Source: Kitasatospora sp. NBC_01287 (lineage in GTDB: Bacteria; Actinomycetota; Actinomycetes; Streptomycetales; Streptomycetaceae). From it: a stretch of 64,000 bases of DNA. The stretch lies in NCBI RefSeq assembly GCF_026340565.1, contig NZ_JAPEPB010000002.1, positions 310,001-374,000 of the forward strand, read 5' to 3'. A program made the position numbers and the translations under genes. The notes beneath the pieces are model-generated. The model was not told the origin of the DNA. It saw nothing but the letters and a program-made list of their open reading frames with translations, and searched no databases. Of the stretch, positions 1 through 7,831 are shown one piece after another (position 1 is the first letter of the stretch; each line of letters opens with the position of its first letter).

Positions 1-342
1 ATCGACGGTGTCGCCCTCCAGCAGCGTGGAGTTCTGCCACTCGACGGACGTCAGGGTCCGGGACGCCACGTACTTCTGCATGCTGTTCATCCGATCGGTG
101 AACGGGTTGTCGGGATCGGCATTCGGCCAGTACGACGCGAAGATCTCGTACGTCTTGCGGCCGAGCAGCATCGCGTCGGAGTGCTCGTACCAACCGGCGA
201 TGGCCGCGCCGACCTCGTCATCGGACACCGGTTTCTGCCAGCCGCCGTACTTGAAGCCACTCTCGGCGTCCTCGTCCGGGCCGCCCGGCGCCTGCATGAC
301 GCCGTCGAGCGTCAGGAACGCGCAGACGATGATCTTGCGCAT
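1..342 (-). CDS. Dihydrofolate reductase family protein (3' end off window)
   Basis: The reverse-strand reading starts at ATG 342 as MRKIIVCAFLTLDGVMQAPG and continues with GWYEHSDAMLLGRKTYEIFA. This is the signature N-terminus of the RibD-C/DHFR-like family of small actinomycete reductases. The start is preceded by a GGAG-type ribosome binding site (CGGAGTAC). About 114 codons are visible and the C-terminus lies beyond base 1. The family has a dihydrofolate-reductase fold and is presumed NAD(P)H-dependent, but most members lack an assigned substrate, so no specific reaction is claimed. It is probably a stand-alone gene unrelated to the biosynthetic cluster on its right. Confidence 0.85.
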   Translation of the reverse strand, partial: MRKIIVCAFLTLDGVMQAPGGPDEDAESGFKYGGWQKPVSDDEVGAAIAGWYEHSDAMLLGRKTYEIFASYWPNADPDNPFTDRMNSMQKYVASRTLTSVEWQNSTLLEGDTVD

Positions 343-638
343 GGTGTACTCCGTTCGTCGATGGGTAGACGGTACAACCGCCTGGAGCTCATCGGCGGGA
401 CTGCCGCGGCGCGGCACCGAGCCCGATCGGCACGATGAGCGCCCACCGGGTCGAGGCGCCGGCAGAAGTGCGGAAAGCAGCGCGCGGTTCGAGCGTCGAG
501 GTACGGCAGGTGGCTGATCAGGGTGCGGTGGATCCACCCTGTCGTCCGGCTGCCCTGGACGGTGACCCTGTACCGCTGGGAGCCGAACGACGAGGTCCAC
601 GTCTCGATGATGTCGATCCGGTCGCCCAGGTGAGCCAC
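312..638 (-). other. Possible small or remnant coding sequence
   Basis: The 360-nt stretch between the DHFR-family gene and the MFS gene contains a leftward open frame. Its first 53 or so codons (638 down to about 480) look like real protein, with an SH3-like flavour (GDRIDIIETWTSSFGSQRYR, then GWIHRTLISHLPYLD) and strong G/C at third positions. After that the reading becomes arginine/cysteine-rich and noise-like, and it runs 31 nt into the DHFR-family gene. The only in-frame start is GTG 638, without a convincing ribosome binding site. It may be a decayed 3' fragment of a longer gene or a small real gene. No function is assigned. Confidence 0.25.
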
Positions 639-702
639 TCCGACGACGACCGCACCGGTGTCATGGTCGGCCCGGACGTCGGGCGGTGGGTGCGCCAGGG
701 GG

Positions 703-1938
703 TCAGGCCGGGGCCCTGCCCAGGGTGCGGATGGCGGGGACGCAGAGCATGGCGGCGAGGCAGAGCAGGCCGATGACGGAGGAGCCGAGCAGGACGTGGT
801 TCGGGCCGAGGGCGTTGGCGACGGGCCCGGAGAGGGCGCGGCCGAACGGGATCACCATGATCGAGCCGGCGACGTCGTAGGCGGAGACGCGGCTCAGCAC
901 GGTGAGGGGGATGTGGGTCTGGATGGTGGTGGCCCACATGACGCCCCAGAAGGCGTAGCCGCAGCCGGCCAGCACACCGGTGAGGAGGGTCACGGTGAAG
1001 GACCAGTTGAGCGCGGGGGCCAGCGGGCTGAGGGAGTAGCACAGCATGGCGAGGACACCGGCGACCAGGGGGCGGCGGGGGCGCACCCGCATGCCGAGCA
1101 GGCCACCCACGATGGTGCCGGCGCCGTCGGCGGAGGCGATCCAGCCGTAGCCGGCGGAGCCGTGCTGGCGGGTCAGCAGCACGGCGGCGAGCGGGATGGC
1201 CGGACCGAAGAGGAAGAGGCCGTAGGTGGACCAGAGCACGATCACGCTCCAGAGCCAGTTGCGGGCCCGGAACTCCTGCCAGCCGATGGCGAGGCGGTGC
1301 CAGATCGGCTCGTCGCGGCCTTCGGGGACGGTGCCGAGGCGGCGCAGCGGGAGCAGGCCGAGGGCGCTGGTGGCGAAGGTGGCTGCGATCACCAGGAAGG
1401 AGCCGGCAGGGCTCCAGAGGGCGACCAGGAAGCCGGCCAGACCGGGACCGAGCAGGGTGGCGCAGGCCTCCGCGATCCGGAGCAGGGCGTTGGCGCGTTG
1501 GATGTCCTCGGCCACCCGGGGCACGATGGCGGCCAGGCCGGGCTGGAACATGGCGGTGGCGGCGCCGCTCAGGGCCAGCAGGGCCATGATGTGCCAGAGC
1601 CGGATGTGGCCGGTGGCGAGCAGCAGGCCCAGGGACAGCATGGCGACGGTGCGGACGGCGTCGGCGCCGACCATCATCAGCTGCGGGGTGAACCGGTCGG
1701 CGAGCACACCGCCGAAGAGCACGAGCAGGGCGGTGGGTGCCATCCAGGCGGCCAGCGCGTAGCCGACGGCGTTGAGGCCTTCGCCGGCGTGCAGTACGGC
1801 GGCGGTCAGCGAGACCATCAGCATGCCGTCGGCGAGCAGCGAGGAGCTGCGGGCCAGGAAGAAGAGTCGGAACGGGCCCGAACGCCAGGGGCTCGGCAAG
1901 GTGTCCGGCTGACGATCCGTGAGCTGGTCGGTGGTCAT
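703..1938 (-). CDS. MFS transporter, likely cluster exporter
   Basis: 411 residues starting MTTDQLTDRQ, with about twelve hydrophobic segments and typical MFS loops (GGVLADRFTP after the second segment; GLLGMRVRPRRP near the middle). It resembles the MFS group with Macrolide-efflux/MdfA-like antiporters found beside natural-product genes. The ATG overlaps the TGA of the condensation-domain gene by 4 nt (1935-1938), so it is the last gene of a four-gene translationally coupled leftward operon. The context suggests export of, or self-resistance to, the product made by the adjacent enzymes; this is inference. Length and topology look intact. Confidence 0.88.
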   Translation of the reverse strand: MTTDQLTDRQPDTLPSPWRSGPFRLFFLARSSSLLADGMLMVSLTAAVLHAGEGLNAVGYALAAWMAPTALLVLFGGVLADRFTPQLMMVGADAVRTVAMLSLGLLLATGHIRLWHIMALLALSGAATAMFQPGLAAIVPRVAEDIQRANALLRIAEACATLLGPGLAGFLVALWSPAGSFLVIAATFATSALGLLPLRRLGTVPEGRDEPIWHRLAIGWQEFRARNWLWSVIVLWSTYGLFLFGPAIPLAAVLLTRQHGSAGYGWIASADGAGTIVGGLLGMRVRPRRPLVAGVLAMLCYSLSPLAPALNWSFTVTLLTGVLAGCGYAFWGVMWATTIQTHIPLTVLSRVSAYDVAGSIMVIPFGRALSGPVANALGPNHVLLGSSVIGLLCLAAMLCVPAIRTLGRAPA

Positions 1939-3590
1939 CTTCCGCTTCCTTCCGCGAGGGGGCGCAGTGCGCGCCAGTCGCCGCCGGCGGGCGCGGCGGG
2001 CACCAGGACGTACCGGCGCGGGGCCAGCACACCGGTGCGGGCCGGGAGCCGGGCCAGCAGCGCGGTGTGGGCCGCCGCGGGGGTGAGGGGCCGGCCGCCG
2101 GTGGCGATCCAGGCGGTGAGGGTGCCGTCGTCCTCGTCGGCGACGTGCGCGGGCAGGCCGTCGAGGGCCTCGGAGAGGGCTTCGGCGATGGCCTGCGGCC
2201 GGACCCAGCAACCGTCCACCCGCTGCCAGTCGGGGCCGCGGTCGGCCGGCGCGACACCGGTGACCGCGGTCAGGTCGGCCAGCGGGAGGTCGCCTTCGGC
2301 GGCCGCTTCCAGCAGGCGGAGCAGGCCGGTGAGGAAGCCCTCGGCCTCGGTGCGCTCGAAGAGCGCGGGATCGGCCCAGAGCGAGAGGTGGAGCAGCGGG
2401 TCGATCTGGTGGGCGAAGCCGAGGAGCCGGGTGGGCAGGGCCTGGGTGGGACCCCAGGTGAGCTCCGCCTCGGGCAGGTCGGTGCGGTCGGACTCGCCCA
2501 GGAAGGCGTTGAGCGCGCTGACGTCGTTGAAGACCACGTCGCGGGCGAAGTGGCTGCCGCGCTCGGTGGTGGTGCGGTCGATCATCTCCCAGAGCCGGTG
2601 GGCGTCGAACCGGCCGTGCCGGTAGGCGTTGAGCGCGGCGCCCCAGGTCTTGCGCAGCAGGCCGTCGAAGCCCGGCACCCGCAGGTCGAGGAGGAGCAGC
2701 GCGTCCTGGGAGAGCGGGGTGATCGAGCGGGCCAGCCGGGAGTTGAAGCGGTTGGCGGTGGGCATCGCGGTGACGCAGGCGCGCTGGCCGGCCCGGTGGC
2801 CGACCAGCGCGCACCAGGCGGCGAGCAGTACGGTGGCGGGCGGTGCGCCGGTGCGTTCGGCGGTGCGGGCGAGCGCCCGCGCGCCGCGCCGGGAGCGCAG
2901 GGTGAGCCGGGGTGCCGGGCCGTCGGCGTTCTCGAGTCGCGGTTCGGCGAACACGGCCTGGGGGCCGGTGCGGATCACCTGCTCCCAATGCCGCATCGCG
3001 GCCTCGGACTTGAGCTTCCCGTCCGGGCTCGTCTCCTCGGCGGCGAGCTCGATCGGGGTGAGGCTGTCGGGCGCGGGCAGGTCGGCGCCGCCCAGCAGCG
3101 CCAGCCAGTCCTCGCGCAGCACGGCCAGCGCGCCGCCGTCGGTGAACACGTGGTTGGCCGCCACCGCGAGGTGAACGGGCTCGCCGCGTACGGTGAGCAG
3201 CGAGAACCGCAGCGGCAGTTCCTCGGCGAGCCGGAAGTCCCGGTCGCGGTCCCGGCGGGCCAGCTCGTCGGCGATTCGCGGCAGGTCGGCCGGCAGGTCG
3301 ACGTGCAGGTCCTCCCGGTCCACCACGATGACGGTGAACTCGCCTTCCGCGAGCACCAGTTGCTCGTCGTGGTGGGGCAGCACGGTGCGCAGCGCCTCGT
3401 GCCGCAGCACCAGGGCGCGCAGCGCGTCCAGCACGGCCGCCGTGGTGCTGCCGTGCGGCACCGGCCAGACGTCGTGGATGTTGGTGAGCGCGGCGCCGTC
3501 GCGCAGCAGACAGCGCAGCATGTTGGACTGCCCCATGGTGAGCGGGCCCGAGCGCTCGGCGCCGCCACGGAAGGTGAGGGTGTGCTTCAT
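1935..3590 (-). CDS. Stand-alone NRPS condensation-domain protein
   Basis: 551 residues beginning MKHTLTFRGGAERSGPLTMGQ. The early PLTMGQ segment and the following alternation match the N-terminal lobe of non-ribosomal peptide synthetase condensation domains. The core HHxxxDG motif reads NHVFTDG (residues 146-152), so the general-base His (H147) and the structural Asp-Gly are present while the first His is Asn. A C-terminal half with TANRFNSRLARSITPLSQD fits the second lobe. About 90 extra residues follow the C domain. No adenylation or carrier domain is fused, so it must use carrier-bound substrates in trans, most plausibly the free carrier protein at 7071-7298. It overlaps its neighbours by ATGA at both ends. 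Amide or ester formation is the expected reaction; the acceptor is unknown. Confidence 0.85.
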   Translation of the reverse strand: MKHTLTFRGGAERSGPLTMGQSNMLRCLLRDGAALTNIHDVWPVPHGSTTAAVLDALRALVLRHEALRTVLPHHDEQLVLAEGEFTVIVVDREDLHVDLPADLPRIADELARRDRDRDFRLAEELPLRFSLLTVRGEPVHLAVAANHVFTDGGALAVLREDWLALLGGADLPAPDSLTPIELAAEETSPDGKLKSEAAMRHWEQVIRTGPQAVFAEPRLENADGPAPRLTLRSRRGARALARTAERTGAPPATVLLAAWCALVGHRAGQRACVTAMPTANRFNSRLARSITPLSQDALLLLDLRVPGFDGLLRKTWGAALNAYRHGRFDAHRLWEMIDRTTTERGSHFARDVVFNDVSALNAFLGESDRTDLPEAELTWGPTQALPTRLLGFAHQIDPLLHLSLWADPALFERTEAEGFLTGLLRLLEAAAEGDLPLADLTAVTGVAPADRGPDWQRVDGCWVRPQAIAEALSEALDGLPAHVADEDDGTLTAWIATGGRPLTPAAAHTALLARLPARTGVLAPRRYVLVPAAPAGGDWRALRPLAEGSGR

Positions 3591-4888
3591 CCGGCGAGCT
3601 CCGTCCGGGCGGCCGCTTCGATCAGCGCGGGCCAGGCGTCGGTGAGTCGGGCGAAATCGTCGAGATCGCGGACGGTGTCGGTGAGCAGCCGCGCGCGCCG
3701 GTCGGCCAGGGCGTCGGCGGCCTGCGCCCAGGGGCCGCCGAGCCGGCGGTAGCAGCGGTCCAGCACGTCGAGCCGTTCGGCGTTGCCGGTCTGCTCGACC
3801 TCGGCGACGGAGCGGACGAGGTCGGCCACCGTGGCGTTGTCCAGCAGCCCGTCGGGAGTGAACAGGTCGGCCGCGGCCAGCCGGGCGTAGAGCGCCTCCA
3901 GGTACGGCGCGGCCAGGAAGTACTTGGCCAGCCGCTCCTGGTAGGCGAGGAATCCGGGGCCCGTGCGCCGCTCGTCGGTGTGGAAGTTGACGATGTGCCG
4001 GTTGTGCAGCACTCCGGGCAGGCCGGCCCGCTGGACCAGGTGGATCAGGAAGTAGTCGCTGCCGATGGTGTCGATGGCCGGCGGCAGTGGGACCCTGCCC
4101 CACACACCCGCGTCGAGCGCGATGTTGCACATGTCCACCCGGGTCGCGCTGACGTGCGTCAGGGTGGTCCGGTCGTGGGTGAACGCGGTGCTGCCGGCCC
4201 CCCGGAAGGACTCCCGCACCAGGTGGTCGCGCCAGATCGGCGGGCAGTCGGCCGGGATGGACAGCCCGATGATCTCCCGGTACACCTCCGGGTCGGCCTG
4301 CTGGATCGCCGCCAGGTCCACCGACATGGCGCCGATGAACGAGCCGCCGACCAGCGCCACCGGCAGCGGCGCGGCGGCCGGCGGCAGCCGGTCGGTGCTC
4401 AGCAGCGGCGCCACCTCGGCCGCGCGGCGGCCGATCGCCGTCAGCTCGTGGTCGATCGGGTAGACGGGAACGCCCGCCAGCTCCTGGTAGCGGCTGTCGG
4501 AGTCGCGGCGGTGCACGGAGGAGCAGCCGAGGGCGGCGGCGAGCAGGAAGGCACGGTTGGTGCAGGCGCCGTAGGAGACCCCGGCGGGCAGCAGCAGATC
4601 CAGCAGCAGCTTCGGCTCGGGCGCCCCGGAGCGCTCGACCGCCTCGGCCAGGAAGGCGCGTTGGGCGGCTTCGTCGATGTGGTGGACGACCACACCCGGT
4701 GCCGCCGGCAGCTCGGCGACCGTGGCGCGGTGGGCGGTGAGCGCGGGGCCGCCGCAGGAGTCCAGGACGAGCACGTGCACCTGGGCGTCGAACCGCGCCG
4801 CGCCGTGGGCGGCTTCGGCGGCCAGAGCGGCGATGGCCGGGGCGCAGTCCCGGTTGGTGGGCAGTGCCAGGCAGACCCGCGTCGTCAC
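3587..4888 (-). CDS. DUF6271-type protein, possible GT-A-like enzyme
   Basis: 433 residues from GTG 4888 (reads MTTRVCLALPTNRDCAPAIA); the GTG overlaps the upstream TGA by 4 nt. It matches what I remember as DUF6271, an actinomycete family found in biosynthetic clusters; the assignment is from memory. The N-terminal strand plus PTNR, a VLVLDSC strand and an RRDSDS motif (D129-S130-D131) after a hydrophobic stretch resemble a nucleotide-sugar glycosyltransferase GT-A fold with a DxD metal site. This fold suggestion is inference. It could transfer a sugar or another activated group, or have lost that activity. The gene sits between the oxygenase and the condensation enzyme in one coupled operon, so a tailoring role is likely. 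Confidence 0.7.
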   Translation of the reverse strand: MTTRVCLALPTNRDCAPAIAALAAEAAHGAARFDAQVHVLVLDSCGGPALTAHRATVAELPAAPGVVVHHIDEAAQRAFLAEAVERSGAPEPKLLLDLLLPAGVSYGACTNRAFLLAAALGCSSVHRRDSDSRYQELAGVPVYPIDHELTAIGRRAAEVAPLLSTDRLPPAAAPLPVALVGGSFIGAMSVDLAAIQQADPEVYREIIGLSIPADCPPIWRDHLVRESFRGAGSTAFTHDRTTLTHVSATRVDMCNIALDAGVWGRVPLPPAIDTIGSDYFLIHLVQRAGLPGVLHNRHIVNFHTDERRTGPGFLAYQERLAKYFLAAPYLEALYARLAAADLFTPDGLLDNATVADLVRSVAEVEQTGNAERLDVLDRCYRRLGGPWAQAADALADRRARLLTDTVRDLDDFARLTDAWPALIEAAARTELAG

Positions 4889-5919
4889 ACCGGCTCCCCG
4901 TGCCAGGCCTTGAGCCCCAGCAGCTTGCTGCCCAGGTCGGTCAGCTCGGCGGTGGGGTAGCGCTCGGACTCGTGCAGCACCGGGTCGCCGACCAGGGTGC
5001 GGTTCCAGCGCGGGGTGCGCAGGTGCTGCCAGGAGTTGATCCGGGACTGCCGCAGCCGGTCGTGCTCCTCCAGGGCGGGCATCATCGACAGGTACTGGAC
5101 CGCCCGCACGCCGTCCACCGAGGTGTTGCGCGCCACTCCGTGGGCCAGCAGGCCGTTCCAGATCAGCAGGTCGCCTGGGTGCAGGTCGGGCCGCACCACG
5201 GGGAACTCCGCGCGGTCGACCGCCGGGCGCAACGGGTCCCGGCCGGCCGGCTGGGCCACCCGCCACTGCTCGAACTGCCGGAACAGCTCCGGGTCGCACT
5301 GGAACCCGCCGGTCTCCGGGCTGGTGTGGTTGAGCGCGATGATGCCCTGCACCCGCTGCGGCGGCACGCCGATCACGGTGTCGATGTCCCAGTGCAGCTC
5401 GATGTCGAAGCCGCGGTCGGTGGGCTCGATCAGCGCCCGGTCGCGGTTGCGCACGTTCGGCGGGTTGAGGTTGAGCCGGTCCAGGGTGACCCAGAGTTCC
5501 TCGCAGTCCCAGACGTCCGCGAACGCGTCGTAGACCCGCTGCGACTGCCGGCTGTTCCAGAGCAACTGGTGGTGGTATGCCTCGACGAAGCCGTAGACGT
5601 GCAACTGCCGGTCCAGCTCGGTGCGCCACGGCCGGTCGGCGTACCAGCCCTCCCGGTCGTCGGGGCTCAGGCCCTGGAACTCCCAGGTGAAGTCCAGCAG
5701 TTCGCGGGCCGACCGAGCCGGTATGGCCTCGCGCACGATCACGTAGCCGTAGGTCTGCCAGTGCGCGAACTGCTCCTCGGAGAGCACCCGCAGCGGCCGC
5801 GACTTCTGGAGTTCGCGCAACGTGGTCTGGGCGAGGTACGACTCGCCGTCGTTGCTGAAGTACGGCCGCTCGCTCGCCGCCCGGTAGAGGCGGGGACGGG
5901 GACTGGGCGCAGATGTCAT
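4885..5919 (-). CDS. Phytanoyl-CoA dioxygenase (PhyH) family oxygenase
   Basis: 344 residues starting MTSAPSPRPR at ATG 5919, with GGAGG upstream. The non-haem Fe(II)/2-oxoglutarate facial triad is visible: HWD (H176, D178) and a distal His in LLAHGVARN (H260) followed by R264, the usual 2-oxoglutarate-binding Arg. Family members hydroxylate or otherwise oxidise small molecules and amino acids in secondary metabolism. It is the first gene of the leftward operon and its TGA overlaps the GTG of the DUF6271 gene. It probably hydroxylates an amino acid, free or carrier-bound, before or after condensation; the substrate is unknown. Length is close to the family norm. Confidence 0.88.
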   Translation of the reverse strand: MTSAPSPRPRLYRAASERPYFSNDGESYLAQTTLRELQKSRPLRVLSEEQFAHWQTYGYVIVREAIPARSARELLDFTWEFQGLSPDDREGWYADRPWRTELDRQLHVYGFVEAYHHQLLWNSRQSQRVYDAFADVWDCEELWVTLDRLNLNPPNVRNRDRALIEPTDRGFDIELHWDIDTVIGVPPQRVQGIIALNHTSPETGGFQCDPELFRQFEQWRVAQPAGRDPLRPAVDRAEFPVVRPDLHPGDLLIWNGLLAHGVARNTSVDGVRAVQYLSMMPALEEHDRLRQSRINSWQHLRTPRWNRTLVGDPVLHESERYPTAELTDLGSKLLGLKAWHGEPV

Positions 5920-6018
5920 CACGTGCGGGCCTCCGGAGGGCGGGACGGGCGAGGGAGTACGCCAGGGCAGGTGGCGACCAGGAGGGGGACACGCCCTCCG
6001 GCAGGCTCGCTGTCGCAA

Positions 6019-6047
6019 AGATTGGTCCAGACCACATCTCCTGTCAA
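6019..6047 (-). promoter_or_regulatory. Predicted promoter of the leftward PhyH operon
   Basis: On the minus strand a perfect TTGACA (6047-6042) is followed after exactly 17 nt by CAATCT (6024-6019), a plausible -35/-10 pair about 95 nt upstream of ATG 5919. A second TTGACA occurs at 6075-6070, 28 nt away and part of the palindrome GACATGTC. The whole intergenic stretch 6010-6090 is strikingly A/T-rich for this genome, and the divergent ligase operon must start from the same region. TACTAT at 6081-6086 is a candidate plus-strand -10. The duplicated motifs could also be an operator shared by both operons. Confidence 0.45.
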
Positions 6048-6150
6048 GTCGCCTTTAAATCAGGGGACATGTCAAATTTTTACTATCGCACCGGGTGAAC
6101 CGGACTGCGGATCGGAGCCGTTGTCTCCTCACGAAAAGGAGGCACTTGCC

Positions 6151-6996
6151 ATGACCGACACCATGGGCCTGCCGGAGATTCGGCTCAACAGCCCCGGCCC
6201 CGGCCTCATCCCGCTGGACCCGACCCACACCGCGCTCCTGGGCGGGTTGAACGACCTGCTCACCGGCCTGGCCACCCGCCTCGCCGCCCCCGAGGTCACC
6301 GGGCCGCCGCTGCTGCCCGCCGAGCAGCTCGCCCGGCTGGACTACTTCCGCAACTTCCCCCATCTGGGCCTCAGCGCGGGCAGGTTCGCCGCCGAGAGCC
6401 ACGACGCCCTGGCCGGCGGCGCGGCCCCCGCGGGGCTCCCGCTGGAGCCCACCGGCTACCTGCTGCCCTCCGCGACCTGCTACGGGCTGCTGCTCAGCCT
6501 GGCCGGCCAGGACATCGGCACGGACGGCCTGCGGCTGTCCGCCGTCGGCCGATGCTTCCGCAACGAGACCCACTACGACGGGCTGCGGCGGCTCTGGGGC
6601 TTCACCATGCGCGAGGTGGTGTTCCTGGGCGGCAAGGACGAGGCCACCCAGCACCTCGACCGAGGAGCCGAGTTCATTCTGGAGGCAGCAGGCCGACTGG
6701 GCCTGGAGCTGACCCGGGCCGCCGCCGACGACCCGTTCTACGACAAGGGCGGTTCCCGCGCCCGGCTGATGGCACTGGACCCGGTCAAGCACGAGTTCCT
6801 CGCCCCGGACGGCACCGCCATCGCCTCCGTCAACCGCCACCGCAACTTCTTCGGCGAGCGCCTGGAGATCACCGCCGGCGAGCAGGGCCCCGTCCACAGC
6901 TCCTGTGTCGCCTTCGGGCTGGAGCGCTGGGTGCACGCGATGGTCCTGACCCACGGCACGCCCGAGCGGGCACTGGCCCGACTCGCCCGCGCCTGA
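6151..6996 (+). CDS. Amino acid:[carrier protein] ligase (SerRS-like class II aaRS homologue)
   Basis: 281 residues with a strong AAGGAGG ribosome binding site. It has a class II aminoacyl-tRNA synthetase catalytic core without a tRNA-binding arm: motif 2 FRNET (R137), a downstream MREVVFLG strand (E155) and motif 3 GLERW (R259). C110, E155 and C252 are placed as expected for the Cys-Glu-Cys zinc site of atypical SerRS and of the bacterial amino acid:[carrier protein] ligases described from Bradyrhizobium. Those enzymes adenylate an amino acid (Gly or Ala in known cases) and transfer it to the phosphopantetheine of a small carrier protein. A dedicated carrier protein and a phosphopantetheinyl transferase follow immediately, which strongly supports this role. 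Amino-acid specificity cannot be read from the sequence. Confidence 0.88.
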   Translation: MTDTMGLPEIRLNSPGPGLIPLDPTHTALLGGLNDLLTGLATRLAAPEVTGPPLLPAEQLARLDYFRNFPHLGLSAGRFAAESHDALAGGAAPAGLPLEPTGYLLPSATCYGLLLSLAGQDIGTDGLRLSAVGRCFRNETHYDGLRRLWGFTMREVVFLGGKDEATQHLDRGAEFILEAAGRLGLELTRAAADDPFYDKGGSRARLMALDPVKHEFLAPDGTAIASVNRHRNFFGERLEITAGEQGPVHSSCVAFGLERWVHAMVLTHGTPERALARLARA

Positions 6997-7070
6997 CCCC
7001 GCCCTTCCAACGCCCCCCTCTTTTGACGACCCCCTTTCCAACGACCCCACCGTCTCGACCGAGGAGAACC

Positions 7071-7298
7071 ATGGACCGCGTCACCGCCTGGCTGCACCAC
7101 AAGAACCCCGGCCTGGACGGGCCGATCGCCACCGACGAGGACCTGATCGAGGCGCGCTTGATCGACTCGATGGACTTCCTGGACTTCGTCGACCTGCTGG
7201 AGGGCATCACCGGCAACGGCATCGACCTTCAGGAGGTCACCATCGACGACTTCCGCACCCTGGACCGGATACACGAGCGGTTCCTCGCCGTCCGATGA
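7071..7298 (+). CDS. Stand-alone acyl/aminoacyl carrier protein
   Basis: 75 residues, acidic and helical, starting MDRVTAWLHH after a GAGGAG ribosome binding site. The phosphopantetheine site is LIDSMDFLDF with S33. DSM-D/L-F-L-D-F is the version of the DSL motif seen in carrier proteins paired with amino acid:[carrier protein] ligases. It lies 74 nt after the ligase gene, and its TGA overlaps the ATG of the phosphopantetheinyl transferase (7295-7298). It is expected to be loaded with one amino acid by the upstream ligase and to present it to the divergently encoded condensation protein and oxygenase. Confidence 0.9.
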   Translation: MDRVTAWLHHKNPGLDGPIATDEDLIEARLIDSMDFLDFVDLLEGITGNGIDLQEVTIDDFRTLDRIHERFLAVR

Positions 7299-7831
7299 CC
7301 CGGGTGCTGGCCGCGACCACGGCCGAAGTCCTGGCGGAGCTGGACCCCGGCCTGCTCGCCGACTGGGAGCGGCGGCGGCTGCGGCGCATCCGGGTGCCGG
7401 CCCGCCGGGCCGACGTCACGGCCGCCCGCCTGCTGCTCCGCCGGTGCGTGGCGGAACAACTCGGCTGCCTCATCGCCGAGGTGACGATCGGTCAGGTGTG
7501 TCCGGAATGCGATGCCCCGGGCCATGGCCGGCCGTACCTGCCGGGCCGTCCGGACACCGGGATCAGCCTGAGCCACGCCGATGGCATGGTCGCCGTCGCG
7601 GCCGGCCCCGGCCCGGTCGGCATCGACCTGGAACCGCTCGACCGCCCACTCCCGCGCCCGCTGCACCGGCTGTTCCCGCAGGCCACCGGCGACCCGGCCC
7701 GCCTGCTGCGTCTCTGGGTCCGCCGTGAAGCCGAACTGAAGTCCGGCGGCACCGGTTTGCCGGTACGGGAGTGGACGGACCGCCGATTGGGCGCCGTGCT
7801 GGCGGTAGCGGGTGGTCCGGCCGCGGCGTGA
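7295..7831 (+). CDS. 4'-phosphopantetheinyl transferase, Sfp-like
   Basis: 178 residues starting at an ATG that overlaps the carrier-protein stop by 4 nt. The family core is visible: GRPYLPGRPDTGISLSHADG in the centre, then VGIDLEPLD (the Mg-binding Asp/Glu of the GIDxE motif), then a WVRREAELKSGGTG segment equivalent to the WxxKEAxxK motif, with Arg replacing the first Lys. It transfers phosphopantetheine from CoA to the carrier-protein serine. It is somewhat shorter than typical Sfp proteins (about 220-240). Tight coupling implies it serves the neighbouring carrier protein. Confidence 0.88.
   Translation: MTRVLAATTAEVLAELDPGLLADWERRRLRRIRVPARRADVTAARLLLRRCVAEQLGCLIAEVTIGQVCPECDAPGHGRPYLPGRPDTGISLSHADGMVAVAAGPGPVGIDLEPLDRPLPRPLHRLFPQATGDPARLLRLWVRREAELKSGGTGLPVREWTDRRLGAVLAVAGGPAAA

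Noticed and set aside
518..2257. Long leftward frame over the MFS gene (579 codons)
   Set aside because: Arg/Pro/His-rich shadow of the MFS and condensation genes; no family pattern.
6151..6996. Housekeeping seryl-tRNA synthetase
   Set aside because: Too short (281 residues), no N-terminal tRNA-binding coiled coil, and adjacent to a carrier protein and PPTase.
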